This document shows, piece after piece, positions 9,269 to 18,879 of a stretch of 32,774 bases of DNA. Source of the DNA: Zygnema cylindricum. Lineage: Eukaryota; Streptophyta; Zygnematophyceae; Zygnematales; Zygnemataceae. The position numbers and the translations under genes are program-made. Every line of letters begins with the position of its first letter. Positions within the stretch are counted from its first letter, which is position 1. The notes beneath the pieces are model-generated. The model had not been told where the DNA came from. It saw only the letters and a program-made list of their open reading frames with translations, and did no database searches. The DNA lies in NCBI GenBank assembly GCA_037447655.1, contig JBBHKE010003265.1:64001-96774 (forward strand), given 5' to 3'.

Positions 9269-10486
9269 GGTTATGGGCCCACCCTCTAGGGTACCAATCT
9301 TTAATGGATCTGGATTCATATACTGGGAAAGTATGATGATAGGAGCTCTATGCGAAAAAAGGTTTTTGGGGATAGTGAGTGGACGGCTGAGGCGTCGATC
9401 AAGTCTTGGATTTCCTCCAGGGTTTAGAGGAAGCAGATTCATCAGGAAAGAGGATCCACCTTCAACGGAGGAAACAAAAGAAGGAGAGGTGGTGGACAAA
9501 TGAAAGGAGAAGGAGACGACCACACCAATAGCAACTAGTTCGGCATTCATGTCACCTATTCCGAGGAACGAGGAGAATGATACTGAAACCTGGGACTTCA
9601 ACAATATGGCGGCAAAGCACTTCATCCTACGCCATCTCACTCAAGGACTTGCATGTCCTCATTTGCAGGTAGAAAGGGCATTTGATCTTTGGATGGCTCT
9701 TATAGAGATGTACCGAAGTGGTACGATTCAGCAACAACAGTTGGCTGATTAGAAAGTGAAAAAGTATGTATACAAAGGGGGAAATATGTTGGATTTTTGC
9801 AATGAGCTTGCTACACTCTTCATGGAGCTAGAGAGTGCGGGAAAAGATTTTAGTGAAAAAGAAAAGGTTAATTGTTTACTGATGAAGTTACCTGATGAGT
9901 TCGAGAACATAGTCAACCGTGTGCAGGACTTGCCGGACTCAAGGTGGATATGGAACTCAGTGGTAGGGATGATTCTCGTTTGAGAGAATACAATTGAGAT
10001 CCGAAGGGGAGGAAAGAGTGGCCAAGCCTTGGCAACAGCGACTGATTGGAGGAACAAGGATTCCCGAAAACTGGTCGGAAACTATGGGGGTAGGGAGCAG
10101 AAAAAACAGGCCGACGAGTTCGAACCAAGGCTCCCAAAGGTTTATGTCATTTTTGTAAGAAATCGGGGCACTATATGGCAGAGTGCACTAAGCTAACCGA
10201 GCTTCGGTTAAAAGAGGGGCAGATCGGTGGTACCCCGAGAGGAAACAAAAAGGCCCTTGTCACACAGGTACTTGAGCCGGAATCCGAGGACGAGGACGAT
10301 GAGCTCCTTTTGGATGAGGAGTTGGAGGCAAAAAATGAGATCGAAATTCCACGAAGGCAGAAATGTGCTTACGGTGGATTGAAAGGTGAAGCAGGCTGGA
10401 TTGTAGATTCAGGTGCCTCCATGCATATGTGTAAGGATAGACCCCTGTTCACTAAGATAAGAAAGATTCCCACCATAGAGATATAG
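9249..10486 (+). pseudogene. E2 gag-protease pseudogene
   Basis: The start is ATG 9249 in the LTR, crossing the PBS in frame. Gag is interrupted by TGA at 9501-9503, TAG at 9750-9752, TGA at 9981-9983 and a one-base loss near 10128. The zinc knuckle (about 10145-10188) is a complete CX2CX4HX4C with KKSGHYMAEC. The final open stretch (10175-10486) has an acidic linker (ESEDEDDELLLDEELE) and the protease motif WIVDSGASMHMC, ending at a TAG. E1 is open at several of these stops, so they differ between the copies. Confidence 0.9.
9269..9283 (+). other. E2 primer-binding site, half-tRNA-iMet type
   Basis: GGTTATGGGCCCACC directly abuts the LTR, is identical to the E1 site and again lies within the gag frame. 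Confidence 0.8.
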
Positions 10487-10489
10487 TAC

Positions 10490-11068
10490 GGGGATGGGAG
10501 GATAGTCACCACTACTCTTGTAGGATCGGTAGATTTGAAAGTGTTAGTAGAAGGAAAGACATCCATATTAACAATCTCCGATGTATTGTTTATTCCGGAG
10601 CTGAACAAAAATCTTATCTCTACATCAGTATTAGATGATAAGGGTTTTTTCACTAGCACTAAGGAATGAGTCTTTACTGCTAGTTTTGAGGAGGATGTCT
10701 ATTTCATTGCTGAGAAAGATAGCCATGGGATGTTTAGGCTGATTTTGAGTAATGAAACGAAGAAACTTTATTATGCTGGTGTTCATGATATTATGATGTG
10801 GCATAAGAGGCTTGGGCATGTGAATCTAGGTAAGTTAAGAGAGATGAAAAAGATGGGAGTGGTGGAAGGGATTCAGTTCAGTGAGAGTGATGATATAAGT
10901 GATTGTAGTGGATTTGCTCAAGGTAAAGCACACAGATTACCATTTCCTAAAACAGCCGCCTATAAGGGAGAAAAAATTCTAGATCTAGTACACACAGATA
11001 ATTGGGGACCGGCTAAAGTGCCCTCACCCGGGGGGAAGAGATTTATGATGTCTTTCAAAAAATTCTAG
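10490..11068 (+). pseudogene. E2 GAG-pre-integrase region
   Basis: It links the protease to the integrase core. A frame with SVLDDKGFF and KDSHGMFRL precedes the open stretch 10730-11068, which has the HHCC-type zinc domain (WHKRLGHVN...CSGF). The second Cys of the CxxC pair is Phe, as in E1. The frame runs into the first copy of the 86-bp duplication and ends in FKKF. The TGA near 10668 is not seen in E1. Confidence 0.85.
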
Positions 11069-11147
11069 ATCTAGTACACACAGATAATTGGGGACCGGCT
11101 AAAGTGCCCTCACCGGGGGGGAAGAGATTTATGATGACTATCACTGA
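10976..11147 (+). repeat. 86-bp tandem duplication in E2 integrase
   Basis: A unit starting ATTCTAGATCTAGTACACAC occurs at 10976 and 11062, with period 86 (not a multiple of three). The same duplication with the same joints is in E1 (2921 and 3007). Confidence 0.93.
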
Positions 11148-13104
11148 TGATTGGTCTCGGTATTCCCGGGTGTATTTTTTGAAAAACAAGTTAGAAGCTC
11201 AGGATTGTTTTAGACAATATAAAGCATGGAGCAAAAAACTCCATGAAACTCCAATCAAGAGAGTAAGGAGTGACAATGGTGGAGAGTATACTTCTAACCA
11301 GTTTGAGGATTTTCTAAGGGAAGATGGGGTCCAACACCAAAAGACAGTTCCAAAAAATTCGGAACAGAATGGGGTAGCTGAAAGGTCAAATAGAACACTA
11401 AGTGATAGTGCTAGAAGTATGTTGTCAGATAAAAAGATAGGAAAAAGGTTTTGGGCAGAAGCAATGAACTGTGCTAATTACCTCAAGAATAGAGTTCTTA
11501 CTTCAGCTATAAAAGATCAAACACCTTATGAGAGATGGACATGCCGGAAACCAGACATATCTCACTTAAAGGTTTTCGGCAGTCAAGTGTTCAGTCTAGA
11601 TACTGATCGGTCCAATCGGAAGCTAGATCCTAAAGGAAAACCGGGATACTTATTAGGATATGATGAGGATGTTAAAGGATATAGAGTTTATGATCTAAAA
11701 AGGGAAGATATAATCCTAGTAAAGCATCTAGTAGTTATGGATGAAGGAAAGTCTGTTGATCCCTTCAAGTATACGAAGTCAGTAAAAATCAGATTTGAGT
11801 CAGAAAATTCCGATGACTTTGAGCTTCCTAACTATCCAGGTTTTAGAGAAGATGACATTCTTGCAGGTACAAATCAGACCGAAAAGGACTTGGCTGTGGA
11901 AACTCCAGTGACAACTCTACCCGAAGTGGAAGACGTGGTGGAAATTGTTTCGGAATCAAGGGATAGGGGAGAAGCCGAGTTTGTTCAAAAGAATCCACGA
12001 GAACCATCTATTTCGGCCTCAGATTTTGAGGGGGGGAGGAGAAGTAGCAAAAGACTGCAAGAAAAGCAGGCTAATAACAGGGTAACTAAACTATCTCATC
12101 AAGATGAACCTCAAACTTATGGAGAGGCGATGACTTGTCCAGAAAGAAACCGGTGGAAGACAGCCATCAATGAGGAGATGGCCTCAATCATGGCAGTCGA
12201 TACTTGGGAGCTGGTGGATTGTCCACCTAACCAAAAACCAATCGGTTGTAAGTGGGTTTTCAAATTAAAACTGAACCCAGATAACACAATCGAGCGCTAC
12301 AAGGCCAGATTAGTGGCAAAGGGATTTACACAAAAGGAGGGAATTGACTACGAGGAAACCTTTGCCCCGGTGGTCAGATTTCCCTCCGTCCGCATACTTC
12401 TCAGTTTAGCAACAGCGGAAGACATGGAAGTGCACCAGATGGACATCAAGACAGCCTTTTTGCACGGAGAATTGGAAGAGGAGATCTTCATGCGACAACC
12501 CGAAGGTTTTGTGGAGGAAGGAGAGGAGAGTAAGGTATGCCGACTGATTAAATCTCTTTATGGTTTGAAACAGGCGCCTCGACAATGGAATAAGAAGCTT
12601 GATGAGTTTCTTACCGGTCTGGGATATATTCGGATCAGCTCAGATCACTCAATCTATGTTTTCGAAGATGAGGAAGGTTTTATATTTATTGCAATTTATG
12701 TTGATGATTTGCTTGTTTTAAGTAAATCAATGGAAAAAATCAATAAACTGAAAACCGATCTTAAAGGGAGATTTGAAATGAAGGATATGGGAGAAGCAAA
12801 ATATATTTTGGGAATTCAAGTAGAGAGAGACCGAAAAAGGAAAATTATAAGACTGACTCAAAAAGAAGCAATAGGGAACATGCTTGAAAAATTTCAAATG
12901 GATAAAGCTAATAGTTGTACAACTCCAATGGAGTTGAAGAAGGGAAGTGAGGGGAGTGAGAAAGGAGTCATAGTCTTAGACGAGGAAATATCTCCTGATG
13001 AAGTTCATGCAGACTATTCCTTACAGGCAAGTAGTGGGAAGTCTTATCTATTTTATGAATTGTACCCGGCCGGATTTAGCTGCAGCTGTAGGAGTGCTGA
13101 GTAG
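11104..13104 (+). CDS. E2 integrase core-RT open frame (666 codons)
   Basis: This is the longest copia frame in the window. The integrase core runs from the second duplication copy: DDWSRYSRV, RSDNGGEY and NGVAERSN supply the second Asp and the catalytic Glu, and the first Asp (HTDNWGP) lies just upstream in the same frame. It continues through SHLKVFGSQVF, an acidic hinge and a complete copia RT ([28 protein letters not shown]), with YVDD at residues 532-535. A net 5-base loss near 12995 against E1 shifts the frame, so the last 35 or so residues are spurious. It is part of a polyprotein, not a separate gene; 11104 is only the first usable codon after a stop. Confidence 0.9.
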   Translation: MPSPGGKRFMMTITDDWSRYSRVYFLKNKLEAQDCFRQYKAWSKKLHETPIKRVRSDNGGEYTSNQFEDFLREDGVQHQKTVPKNSEQNGVAERSNRTLSDSARSMLSDKKIGKRFWAEAMNCANYLKNRVLTSAIKDQTPYERWTCRKPDISHLKVFGSQVFSLDTDRSNRKLDPKGKPGYLLGYDEDVKGYRVYDLKREDIILVKHLVVMDEGKSVDPFKYTKSVKIRFESENSDDFELPNYPGFREDDILAGTNQTEKDLAVETPVTTLPEVEDVVEIVSESRDRGEAEFVQKNPREPSISASDFEGGRRSSKRLQEKQANNRVTKLSHQDEPQTYGEAMTCPERNRWKTAINEEMASIMAVDTWELVDCPPNQKPIGCKWVFKLKLNPDNTIERYKARLVAKGFTQKEGIDYEETFAPVVRFPSVRILLSLATAEDMEVHQMDIKTAFLHGELEEEIFMRQPEGFVEEGEESKVCRLIKSLYGLKQAPRQWNKKLDEFLTGLGYIRISSDHSIYVFEDEEGFIFIAIYVDDLLVLSKSMEKINKLKTDLKGRFEMKDMGEAKYILGIQVERDRKRKIIRLTQKEAIGNMLEKFQMDKANSCTTPMELKKGSEGSEKGVIVLDEEISPDEVHADYSLQASSGKSYLFYELYPAGFSCSCRSAE

Positions 13105-13710
13105 AAGTCTAAATGCTCCCACTAAGAAGGATTGGGAGGCAGCTAAGAGAGTCCTTAGATATTTGATAGGAACTAGGGATCTATGGTTGCATTTGGGTGG
13201 GGAGAATACTGACATCACTACTTGGAGTGATGCCAGTTATGGTGATGCTCCGATGAGGAGATGCACTTCTGGATATGTATTTTATGTGGGTGATGGGGCT
13301 TGCTGTTGGAGTAGCAAACAGCAAAAGGTTATTGCTCAGTCCACCATGGAGGCTGAGTATATGGCCAGTCCACCATGGAGGCTGAGTATATGGCCTCTTG
13401 CTCTGTTGTAAAAGAATTGATGTGGGTCAAGTATTTGCTTGGTGAGCTTGGTCATCTTAAGAGTGGTGTGCAGAAAATATTTTGTGATAATCAGGCAGCA
13501 ATGGCTATTTCTGCAATCCTAAACATCATTTTAAAGCCAAACACATGGACATCAGACTCAGCTTTGTTAGAGAGAAAGTAGAAAACAAAATAATCAGTTT
13601 AGAGTACAGACCAGATAGTGAGATGGTAGCAGATATGATGACCAAACCTGTGCCTTCCCCTAAACTAATTTTCTACAGGGAGAAGTGTGGTCTGAAATTA
13701 AAGATTGACT
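12998..13710 (+). pseudogene. E2 RT C-terminus-RNase H pseudogene
   Basis: After the frameshift the frame continues with QVVGSLIYFMNCTRPDL and RNase H TTWSDASYG. A 29-bp tandem duplication (13338-13395, unit beginning CAGTCCACCATGG) breaks it again within the EAEYMAS motif. A base loss near 13514 (against E1) causes a further shift before KHHFKAKH. The tail ends just before the polypurine tract. Confidence 0.88.
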
Positions 13711-13712
13711 AG

Positions 13713-13725
13713 AAAATAAGGGGAG
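13713..13725 (+). other. E2 polypurine tract
   Basis: AAAATAAGGGGAG immediately precedes the 3' LTR, as in E1. Confidence 0.88.
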
Positions 13726-14772
13726 TGTAGAAATTAATGGTTTTAAAGTATTTTCTAGGTCTGAATAGAAATAAAGAAGCCGAGGCAGTCTACCTCTAAC
13801 TTCTCTCTCCAACTCTCAAACTTGTCGCAGTCACTGAGAAATTGGAGAGGAAGCTAAAGCCATGGCTACCTAGGCTATCCTGAGGTTTACGGGAAATTTA
13901 TACTAGTTAAGGGATTATTTACTAAAAGGTAAATGCCGGCCACAGGATATGATCTTGGTACCTGCCGGCCGTCAACCAGGAATAGCCGGTAGCCTTAGCC
14001 GTTAAGTCTAGCAGTAGTGTTACGTATTTTATAGTACGATATTTATTTAAACATTAATACGTAGGTTAAATCATTTAACTGTAACTGTGTACGGTATTCA
14101 TAGATCCGGTAATGTATAAGTATGGAAAACGGTACATGCACGAAATCAATACCGCGCAATTATTTCGTAAGTGAAACGAATACCGCGCATGTATTTATTA
14201 CAGATACGATTAAATTAGATTCTAATCGGACGACCGGAATTAGCGCCGAGATCGCGAAAGAAGATTTTGGCGGTTTGTGGCCATCGCCACATCGGATGAC
14301 GCGTGGCGAAATTACATCGGATCGTGGAATCTCCGGAGATTATGGCACCGAATCCGGATATGACATGTGTCGACATTTGGGCCATGTCGTACAATGTTCG
14401 TACATAAAGTACACCAGCAACTATACTTTTGCGTACGGAACTGTATTCTGATTGGTTCCGTACATCAGTAGATAGAGTCTGTGAGAGAGATAGGACTTAG
14501 AAAAATTAGGAGATAGGACCTTCTCTCCCAGAGAGCTTCTGTACAAAAGGTCAACTTTGACCCTCCATAACTTACTGCTCAGGGGAGCAAATTCAGAGAT
14601 TCTTTTTGCTATCGACTCAGGGGAGTCTTGCCTTCACAGGGGTGCAGGTGGTCAGAGTTTTTGTCTGCCAGGGTGGCAGTTATTTTTGCTAAAACACAAA
14701 GGGGTCAGGATTATCCTAGAGGCTTCTTGGAAGCTGTCCACTCTGAGGACTTATGGAGGTCTCAGAGTTTCA
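13726..14772 (+). repeat. E2 3' LTR (1047 bp)
   Basis: It runs TGTAGAAATTAATGG...GAGTTTCA and is followed at once by the TTAAT duplication. It has the GTAC cluster and the GTACGGAAC/GTTCCGTAC hairpin arms around 14433-14463. Confidence 0.95.
13935..14008 (-). promoter_or_regulatory. Antisense tRNA-like block in E2 3' LTR
   Basis: It occupies the same LTR position as 8431-8505. Its B-box has decayed (minus strand AGATCATATCC), while TTAACGGCTAAGG is kept. Confidence 0.4.
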
Positions 14773-14777
14773 TTAAT
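14773..14777 (+). repeat. Target-site duplication of E2 (right)
   Basis: TTAAT is identical to 8217-8221. Confidence 0.95.
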
Positions 14778-15171
14778 AGCCATGTCGTACATATGCCGTA
14801 CGATAGGTACAACGACAGTATTACTTTTTGGTATGGTACACTAATCTGATTGGTCCGTACTTCAGTAGATAGAAGTTATTAGAGGGAATCAGGACTTAGA
14901 AAATTTTGGTAGGTAGTCACCTCTCCCTTTGAGAGTTTGTACAAATTGGCATTTTTACTGTCTCATATCTTATCGGCTAGGTGGCCGTTTTCAGTAATTC
15001 TTTTTGCTACAGATTTAGGGGAGTCCACGCTGCACAAAGGTGCAGTCAAACTGCTAGTTTGCCATTTTGGGCAGCAGTGATTGTGGCTTGAAGTGGGTTA
15101 GTTAAACATTATCTAGAGGAATCCTGTATTCTGTCGTCCAATGGAGGACACTTGGACGACACAGAATTGCA
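14778..15171 (+). repeat. E3 3' LTR, right part
   Basis: It continues the E3 LTR after E2: AGCCATGTCGTAC aligns with GGCCATGTCGTAC of the E2 LTR. It ends GAATTGCA at 15171. The E3 LTR without E2 is about 1011 bp. The next pentamer, AGAGA, would be its target duplication, but the 5' partner is lost. Confidence 0.85.
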
Positions 15172-15475
15172 AGAGAAGAGGTAGAGGTGGAAGAATTGAC
15201 ACCGGTTGGGGGAGGAAGGGATGAGACAAATTTGGATGAGGTAACAAAGGAGGGGATTTTATCGGAGGAGGGAAGGGAGCCGCCGTAGGGGAGGGAGCAT
15301 AAAAGGGAAGTGAGAGAAAAGGTAGAGGTGGAAGGATTCACACCGGTTGGGGGAGGAAGGGAAGAGACAAATTTGGATGAGGTAGCAAAGGATGGGGTTT
15401 TACCGGAGGAGGGAAGCGAGAGTTCACACACTTCATGGCATGTATCGTTTATCATTAACAAAATATAGAGCAATA
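15172..15475 (+). repeat. 141-bp tandem repeat, possible coding fragment
   Basis: Two copies of a unit start at about 15180 and 15321 (period 141 = 47 codons). In one plus frame both encode an acidic segment like TPVGGGRDETNLDEV; eight codons differ, with D/E, I/V and L/F among the changes. The frame has one TAG after copy 1 and ends at an ATATAG around 15467. The minus strand is also open over 130 codons. I do not recognise a family. E3 ends exactly at the first copy, so it was inserted into this array. Confidence 0.7.
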
Positions 15476-15844
15476 AAATCATAGTACTCGTCATTGCAAC
15501 AACGTGAAATTGATTTACGTTTATAAAAAATATTCAAAATATGAACTAACTAATAGGTTTTTTTCAAAGAAAAATAATATATTAGTCTACATTAACGAAA
15601 TGTACTTCGCACCTTAGAATTATCTTGTGTAAACTATGATAATGTAATAATATTTTATAAGTCGTGTACAAATTAAGTTTGGAAGACCTAATATTAAATT
15701 TAATAAAGAAAAGTCGATGACATGTCCACAATCCATGCATTTGTTCCTCCATCGCAATCAGCTGCCTCAATGAAATTTCGAGCCTACAACAAAGAAAAAA
15801 ATACAACAACGGAGTTAGTTTAAAAAATTAATGTCAAAACGTGT
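15476..15844. other. AT-rich stretch, nothing recognised
   Basis: I see no domain, repeat boundary or RNA gene here. Short reading frames on both strands look like chance. Confidence 0.6.
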
Positions 15845-16500
15845 ATTTCTAATGGTGAAGTTCATGGGAGAGGGAGAAGGGAAAGGTGAGGAAAAGGGAG
15901 AGGGCAAGGGAGAGGGAGAAGGGGAGGGAGGTTGTGTGGAAGATGAACAGAGTGAGAGGGAGAGGAAGAGGAAAGGGGAATGTGGGTGGGAAAGATAGCT
16001 GCAAATCAAGGGACGGGGAGAGGGAATGGGAGAGAGAGAGGAAAGTAATGCGGCATATGGAAAATGAAATGGAAAGCGAGAGGGAGAGAGAGAGTAGATA
16101 AGGGAGTGGGAAGAGAAAGGTAGAGATAACGGCAGATCGAGGGAAGGGGAGAGGGAATGGGAGAGGGGGAGTGAGAAAAAGCAAAAAATCGACAGGATAG
16201 GTAGAAGAGGACGGAAAAATAAACATGCCATTCAGCGACAACGCGTTACCTTCGTTGAATGAAAGTATAGTAATACATTCCATTCAGCGACGATACAACC
16301 TCGTTGCCGATTACCATAAGGGAGAGAAAAATACACAATATAAAAACGAGAGATTGAATGACCATAAAAAACATAATATCATGAAGATAGAGTGACAAAA
16401 TAAAAGAGAGAGAGAGAGAGATGGCGAGAGTAGGAAGATGGAGAGGAGAGGATAGAGATAGTGCGGCAAATCTAGAGGGTGATAAAGAGAGTGAAATCCT
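15845..16500. repeat. Purine-rich GGGAGA-type tract
   Basis: This is an imperfect GA-rich tract on the plus strand. A recurring longer motif, on the minus strand GATCTGCCGTTATCTCTACC and variants, occurs at about 16120-16140, 15993-16010 and 16450-16478. The same motif occurs in direct orientation in the pyrimidine tract at 18880-19330, so the two are inverted copies of one satellite-like repeat. The part 16200-16380 is less biased and carries two ATTCAGCGAC repeats. Long reading frames here are compositional artefacts. Confidence 0.8.
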
Positions 16501-16544
16501 TGCCCTGTCAAAACTACCTTTTAGAGAAAAAACCCCCTATAAAA

Positions 16545-16720
16545 CAATTGTCTGTCTCCTTCTAGACAGCACAGGCAGCCATGGCTAACTCCTTCTCCAG
16601 TCTTCAGTGACTGCGACAAGTGTGGGGACTTGAGGAGGAGTTAGGGGCAGGCTGTCAATATCTACTATTTTGCTTTTTATTTTGCAATCTTTAGACCTAG
16701 AAAATACTTGAATTCCAACA
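16545..16720 (-). repeat. Minus-strand copia LTR 5' end
   Basis: Read on the minus strand from 16720 it starts TGTTGGAATTCAAGTATTTT, then CTAGGTCTAAA, CTTGTCGCAGTCACTGA and TAGCCATGGCTGCC. These are the same blocks in the same order as the first 170 bases of the E1/E2 LTRs. Homology fades beyond about 16545. It begins exactly where the foldback arm begins (16721), so it is a truncated or solo LTR without a visible partner. Confidence 0.75.
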
Positions 16721-18060
16721 CATGCGCGTATAATTTATAATTTATTTTTTATAATTTCAAGTAAAAAGGTACAGATATGTACCGTATGGCATCATCCGTA
16801 CACCACACTAAGGGTAGAATTCCATTAGACGAAAAGTGGAGTTCGTTACTGGATGCCGTACATTTTCGTACAATGTCGTACAAAGCCGTACCTTTATTTT
16901 TTTTTGTCACCCAAAACATCGTTACTGGAAAGCTGTCGGGAGGCTCCAATGATGTAGGCGTAATTCCTGGCCGTTGGATATTATATTTTTTCAGATCTGC
17001 GAAGCATTCCTGCACATCGTCCAGTGTCAGGATACTCTCTTCGCGAGGAGAGTTGTACGATACTGGTCGTGGTAAGGTCGTGTACTATTGGTACACATTA
17101 AAAAGCAAAAAAAAATCCACTTTGAACAAGCGATCGCAAGCCTACACGTCGTACAGGCCATGTGCCTATGTCCTACAAGCCATGTGTTGCCTGCCACATT
17201 GGTTTTTGGTGAGTTGGAAATATCCTCGCACGCTCCGTCTGACATCCACCGACATTCAAAGTATGCCGCGACCTTCAAAGTTTGCCGCGTTTTTTTGCCA
17301 TTCTGTTTCGAAATTTTGATTTCCATTTTAAAAATCAAAATCTGGCCGCAAACTTTACGTACGAATCACTAACTACCTCTGGTTGTACAGATATTTCTTT
17401 TTGACTTTCCGTTTTTAGAATTTTTTTAAGATTTTATGAATCTGGACTCTAACCAATGTGCGCCAATCAAAATTGAGCAATATTTGTTACTAGCCCGACA
17501 AAATGGAATAGTCTTCCAGTAAACGCTGCCAGTAGAATTTTACGTACATTTACTGGAGCCGCCTAATGGAATTCTACCCTAATTATATATTGGTGTACTT
17601 TCGGTCTTGACGTTATTTTGTACGGAACCTCAATTAAAGTCAAGGAAAAACTAAAATCACGTATACTATTTTTGGAAAAAAATCAAGATTTTAAGAACCC
17701 AAATTAGAGTTGTTGACACTACTAACGATGCGCGGTGTAGCGAATACTACGTAGTTTTCGGGAAAAAGTCCATATCTGTACAAATGGGACTTCTATGTGT
17801 AAATCTAACTGGTACACCGCGCATCGTTATTAGTGTCAACGACACTAATTTGGGTTATTAAAATTTTGATTTTTTCCCCAAAATAGTATACGTGATTTTA
17901 ATTTTTCCTTGACTATAATTGAGGTTCCGTACAAAATAGGGTCAATACCGATAGTACAACAATGTATAATTAGTATGGTGTACGGATGATGTCAAACGGT
18001 ACATACTTGTACCATATTAGTTAAAAATATTTAAAATTATTTATAAATTATACGCGCATG
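16721..18060. mobile_element. Foldback element, 248-bp inverted arms, split by a MITE
   Basis: The left arm is 16721-16811 plus 17583-17739 (91 + 157 = 248 bp), the loop is 17740-17812 and the right arm is 17813-18060 (248 bp). The ends read CATGCGCGTATAATTTATAA on the left and its near complement on the right. The 157-bp inner arms differ at about 15 positions (about 90% identical). No coding capacity is visible. Target duplications are not found because a copia LTR abuts the left end. It is a class II foldback or long-TIR MITE; the superfamily is unknown. Confidence 0.85.
16812..17579. mobile_element. Tourist-like (PIF/Harbinger) MITE, 768 bp
   Basis: The termini GGGTAGAATTCCATTAG are perfect 17-bp inverted repeats. 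TAA is duplicated at 16809-16811 and 17580-17582. Removing the element and one TAA restores the left arm of the host foldback, base for base in register with its right arm. TAA duplication and a GGG start fit Tourist/PIF-Harbinger. Reading frames inside (for example 16777-17319) match no transposase I know. Four GTAC tetramers at exact 10-bp spacing lie at 16858-16891. Confidence 0.88.
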
Positions 18061-18879
18061 CATATGAACGTGCGTTGAATAAATTGGTTGACTCTCGTCG
18101 CCAAAAATCGTGTTCGCACACGATCTCTTATAATCGCCTGCAGTGTGAATGTGAAAAGTAGTCACATGTGCAAAGTCATGGTGTTACAGTTAAATCATTG
18201 AACTGTTTGTATTTTACACGTCCACGTAAACCGTCTTGAAACTGCGTACTCTTGATTCATGTGATTTTTTGCTCTTCACTTTATACAAACACTTTAACAT
18301 GTATTTTGTTCGATTAGTGTCAACATGTACTCGATTTCGGTACAACGAACGAATATAGCGTAAATGTTTATTCTAATATGGTGTTTATTGGTGATTTTGC
18401 TCTAAATTAGAATTAATGTATACGTTATTAAGGGGTCGAAGTAACTATGGATCACAAATTACAATTAATGAATAAAAATAATTAGAATAAAAAGTAACAT
18501 TTGTCGTGGATGATATTTGGGACGGCTTAACGCCAAATGCGGATAATCCACAAAAAAATGGATCCCTTATTCAACGAATCTCATCCATCAATTTTTTTGT
18601 TAATATTTTTTTACGGATTTGACGATGCGTCTTCATTTTGTCAATCGAACACATTCTCATTCGTTTCATGAAGAAGCAGGCAAAAATACCGCCGCCACCT
18701 TTGTTTCATTTCCATGGATTCGAGGTCACACGTGGCGGCTCCTTCTATGGCACGCCACTCCATTTACCGCGCCCTCCATTTACTTATAAATGCCTCCGCC
18801 CCTCTTTCACGCTCCTTTTTTTCCCAAACCTACCTATGCCAATCTCTCTTTTTTAATTTTCAAAGTTATTTAAAATGTG
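18061..18879. other. Unassigned AT-rich spacer
   Basis: No gene or element boundary is recognised. The fragment GTTACAGTTAAATCA near 18184 resembles the complement of an LTR segment (about 8570-8590), too short to call. TTATAAATG near 18783 before the pyrimidine tract is TATA-like, but nothing else supports a promoter. Confidence 0.5.

Larger units (their letters stand above)
8222..14772 (+). mobile_element. Ty1/copia retrotransposon E2, full length, defective
   Basis: This 6551-bp element has two 1047-bp LTRs, a 15-nt half-tRNA-iMet PBS, gag-protease-integrase-RT-RNase H order and a 13-nt polypurine tract. It is flanked by perfect TTAAT duplications inside the E3 LTR. Counting by eye, the LTRs differ at about 50 of 1047 positions, many of them C/T or G/A, so it is the most recent copia insertion here. 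It carries the same 86-bp integrase duplication as E1, so it was probably already defective when it moved. Confidence 0.95.
6041..15171 (+). mobile_element. Ty1/copia element E3 (3' half), split by E2
   Basis: What remains is the RT-RNase H region (6041-7604) and a 3' LTR interrupted by E2 (left 7605-8221, right 14778-15171). The RT is roughly three-quarters identical in DNA to E2 and the LTR is clearly diverged (starts TGTTGAAATAA, ends GAATTGCA), so this is a separate subfamily. Its 5' LTR, gag, protease and integrase are absent; the junction with E1 at 6040/6041 is abrupt. Confidence 0.88.

Noticed and set aside
15815-16283. Minus-strand frames of 138 and 144 codons rich in Ser, Leu and Pro, looking like signal or membrane proteins
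   Set aside because: They are translations of the purine/pyrimidine tract and have no domain or codon structure.
16224-16300. Two ATTCAGCGAC repeats as a microRNA hairpin
   Set aside because: The arms pair over only about 6-10 bases; no stable precursor is evident by eye.
16777-17319. 180-codon frame within the MITE and foldback element
   Set aside because: It crosses the MITE boundary at 16812, so it cannot be an ancestral gene, and shows no transposase motif.
18783-18791. TATA box before the pyrimidine tract as a gene promoter
   Set aside because: A single TATAAATG in AT-rich DNA; no downstream gene other than a truncated gypsy pol 600 bases away.
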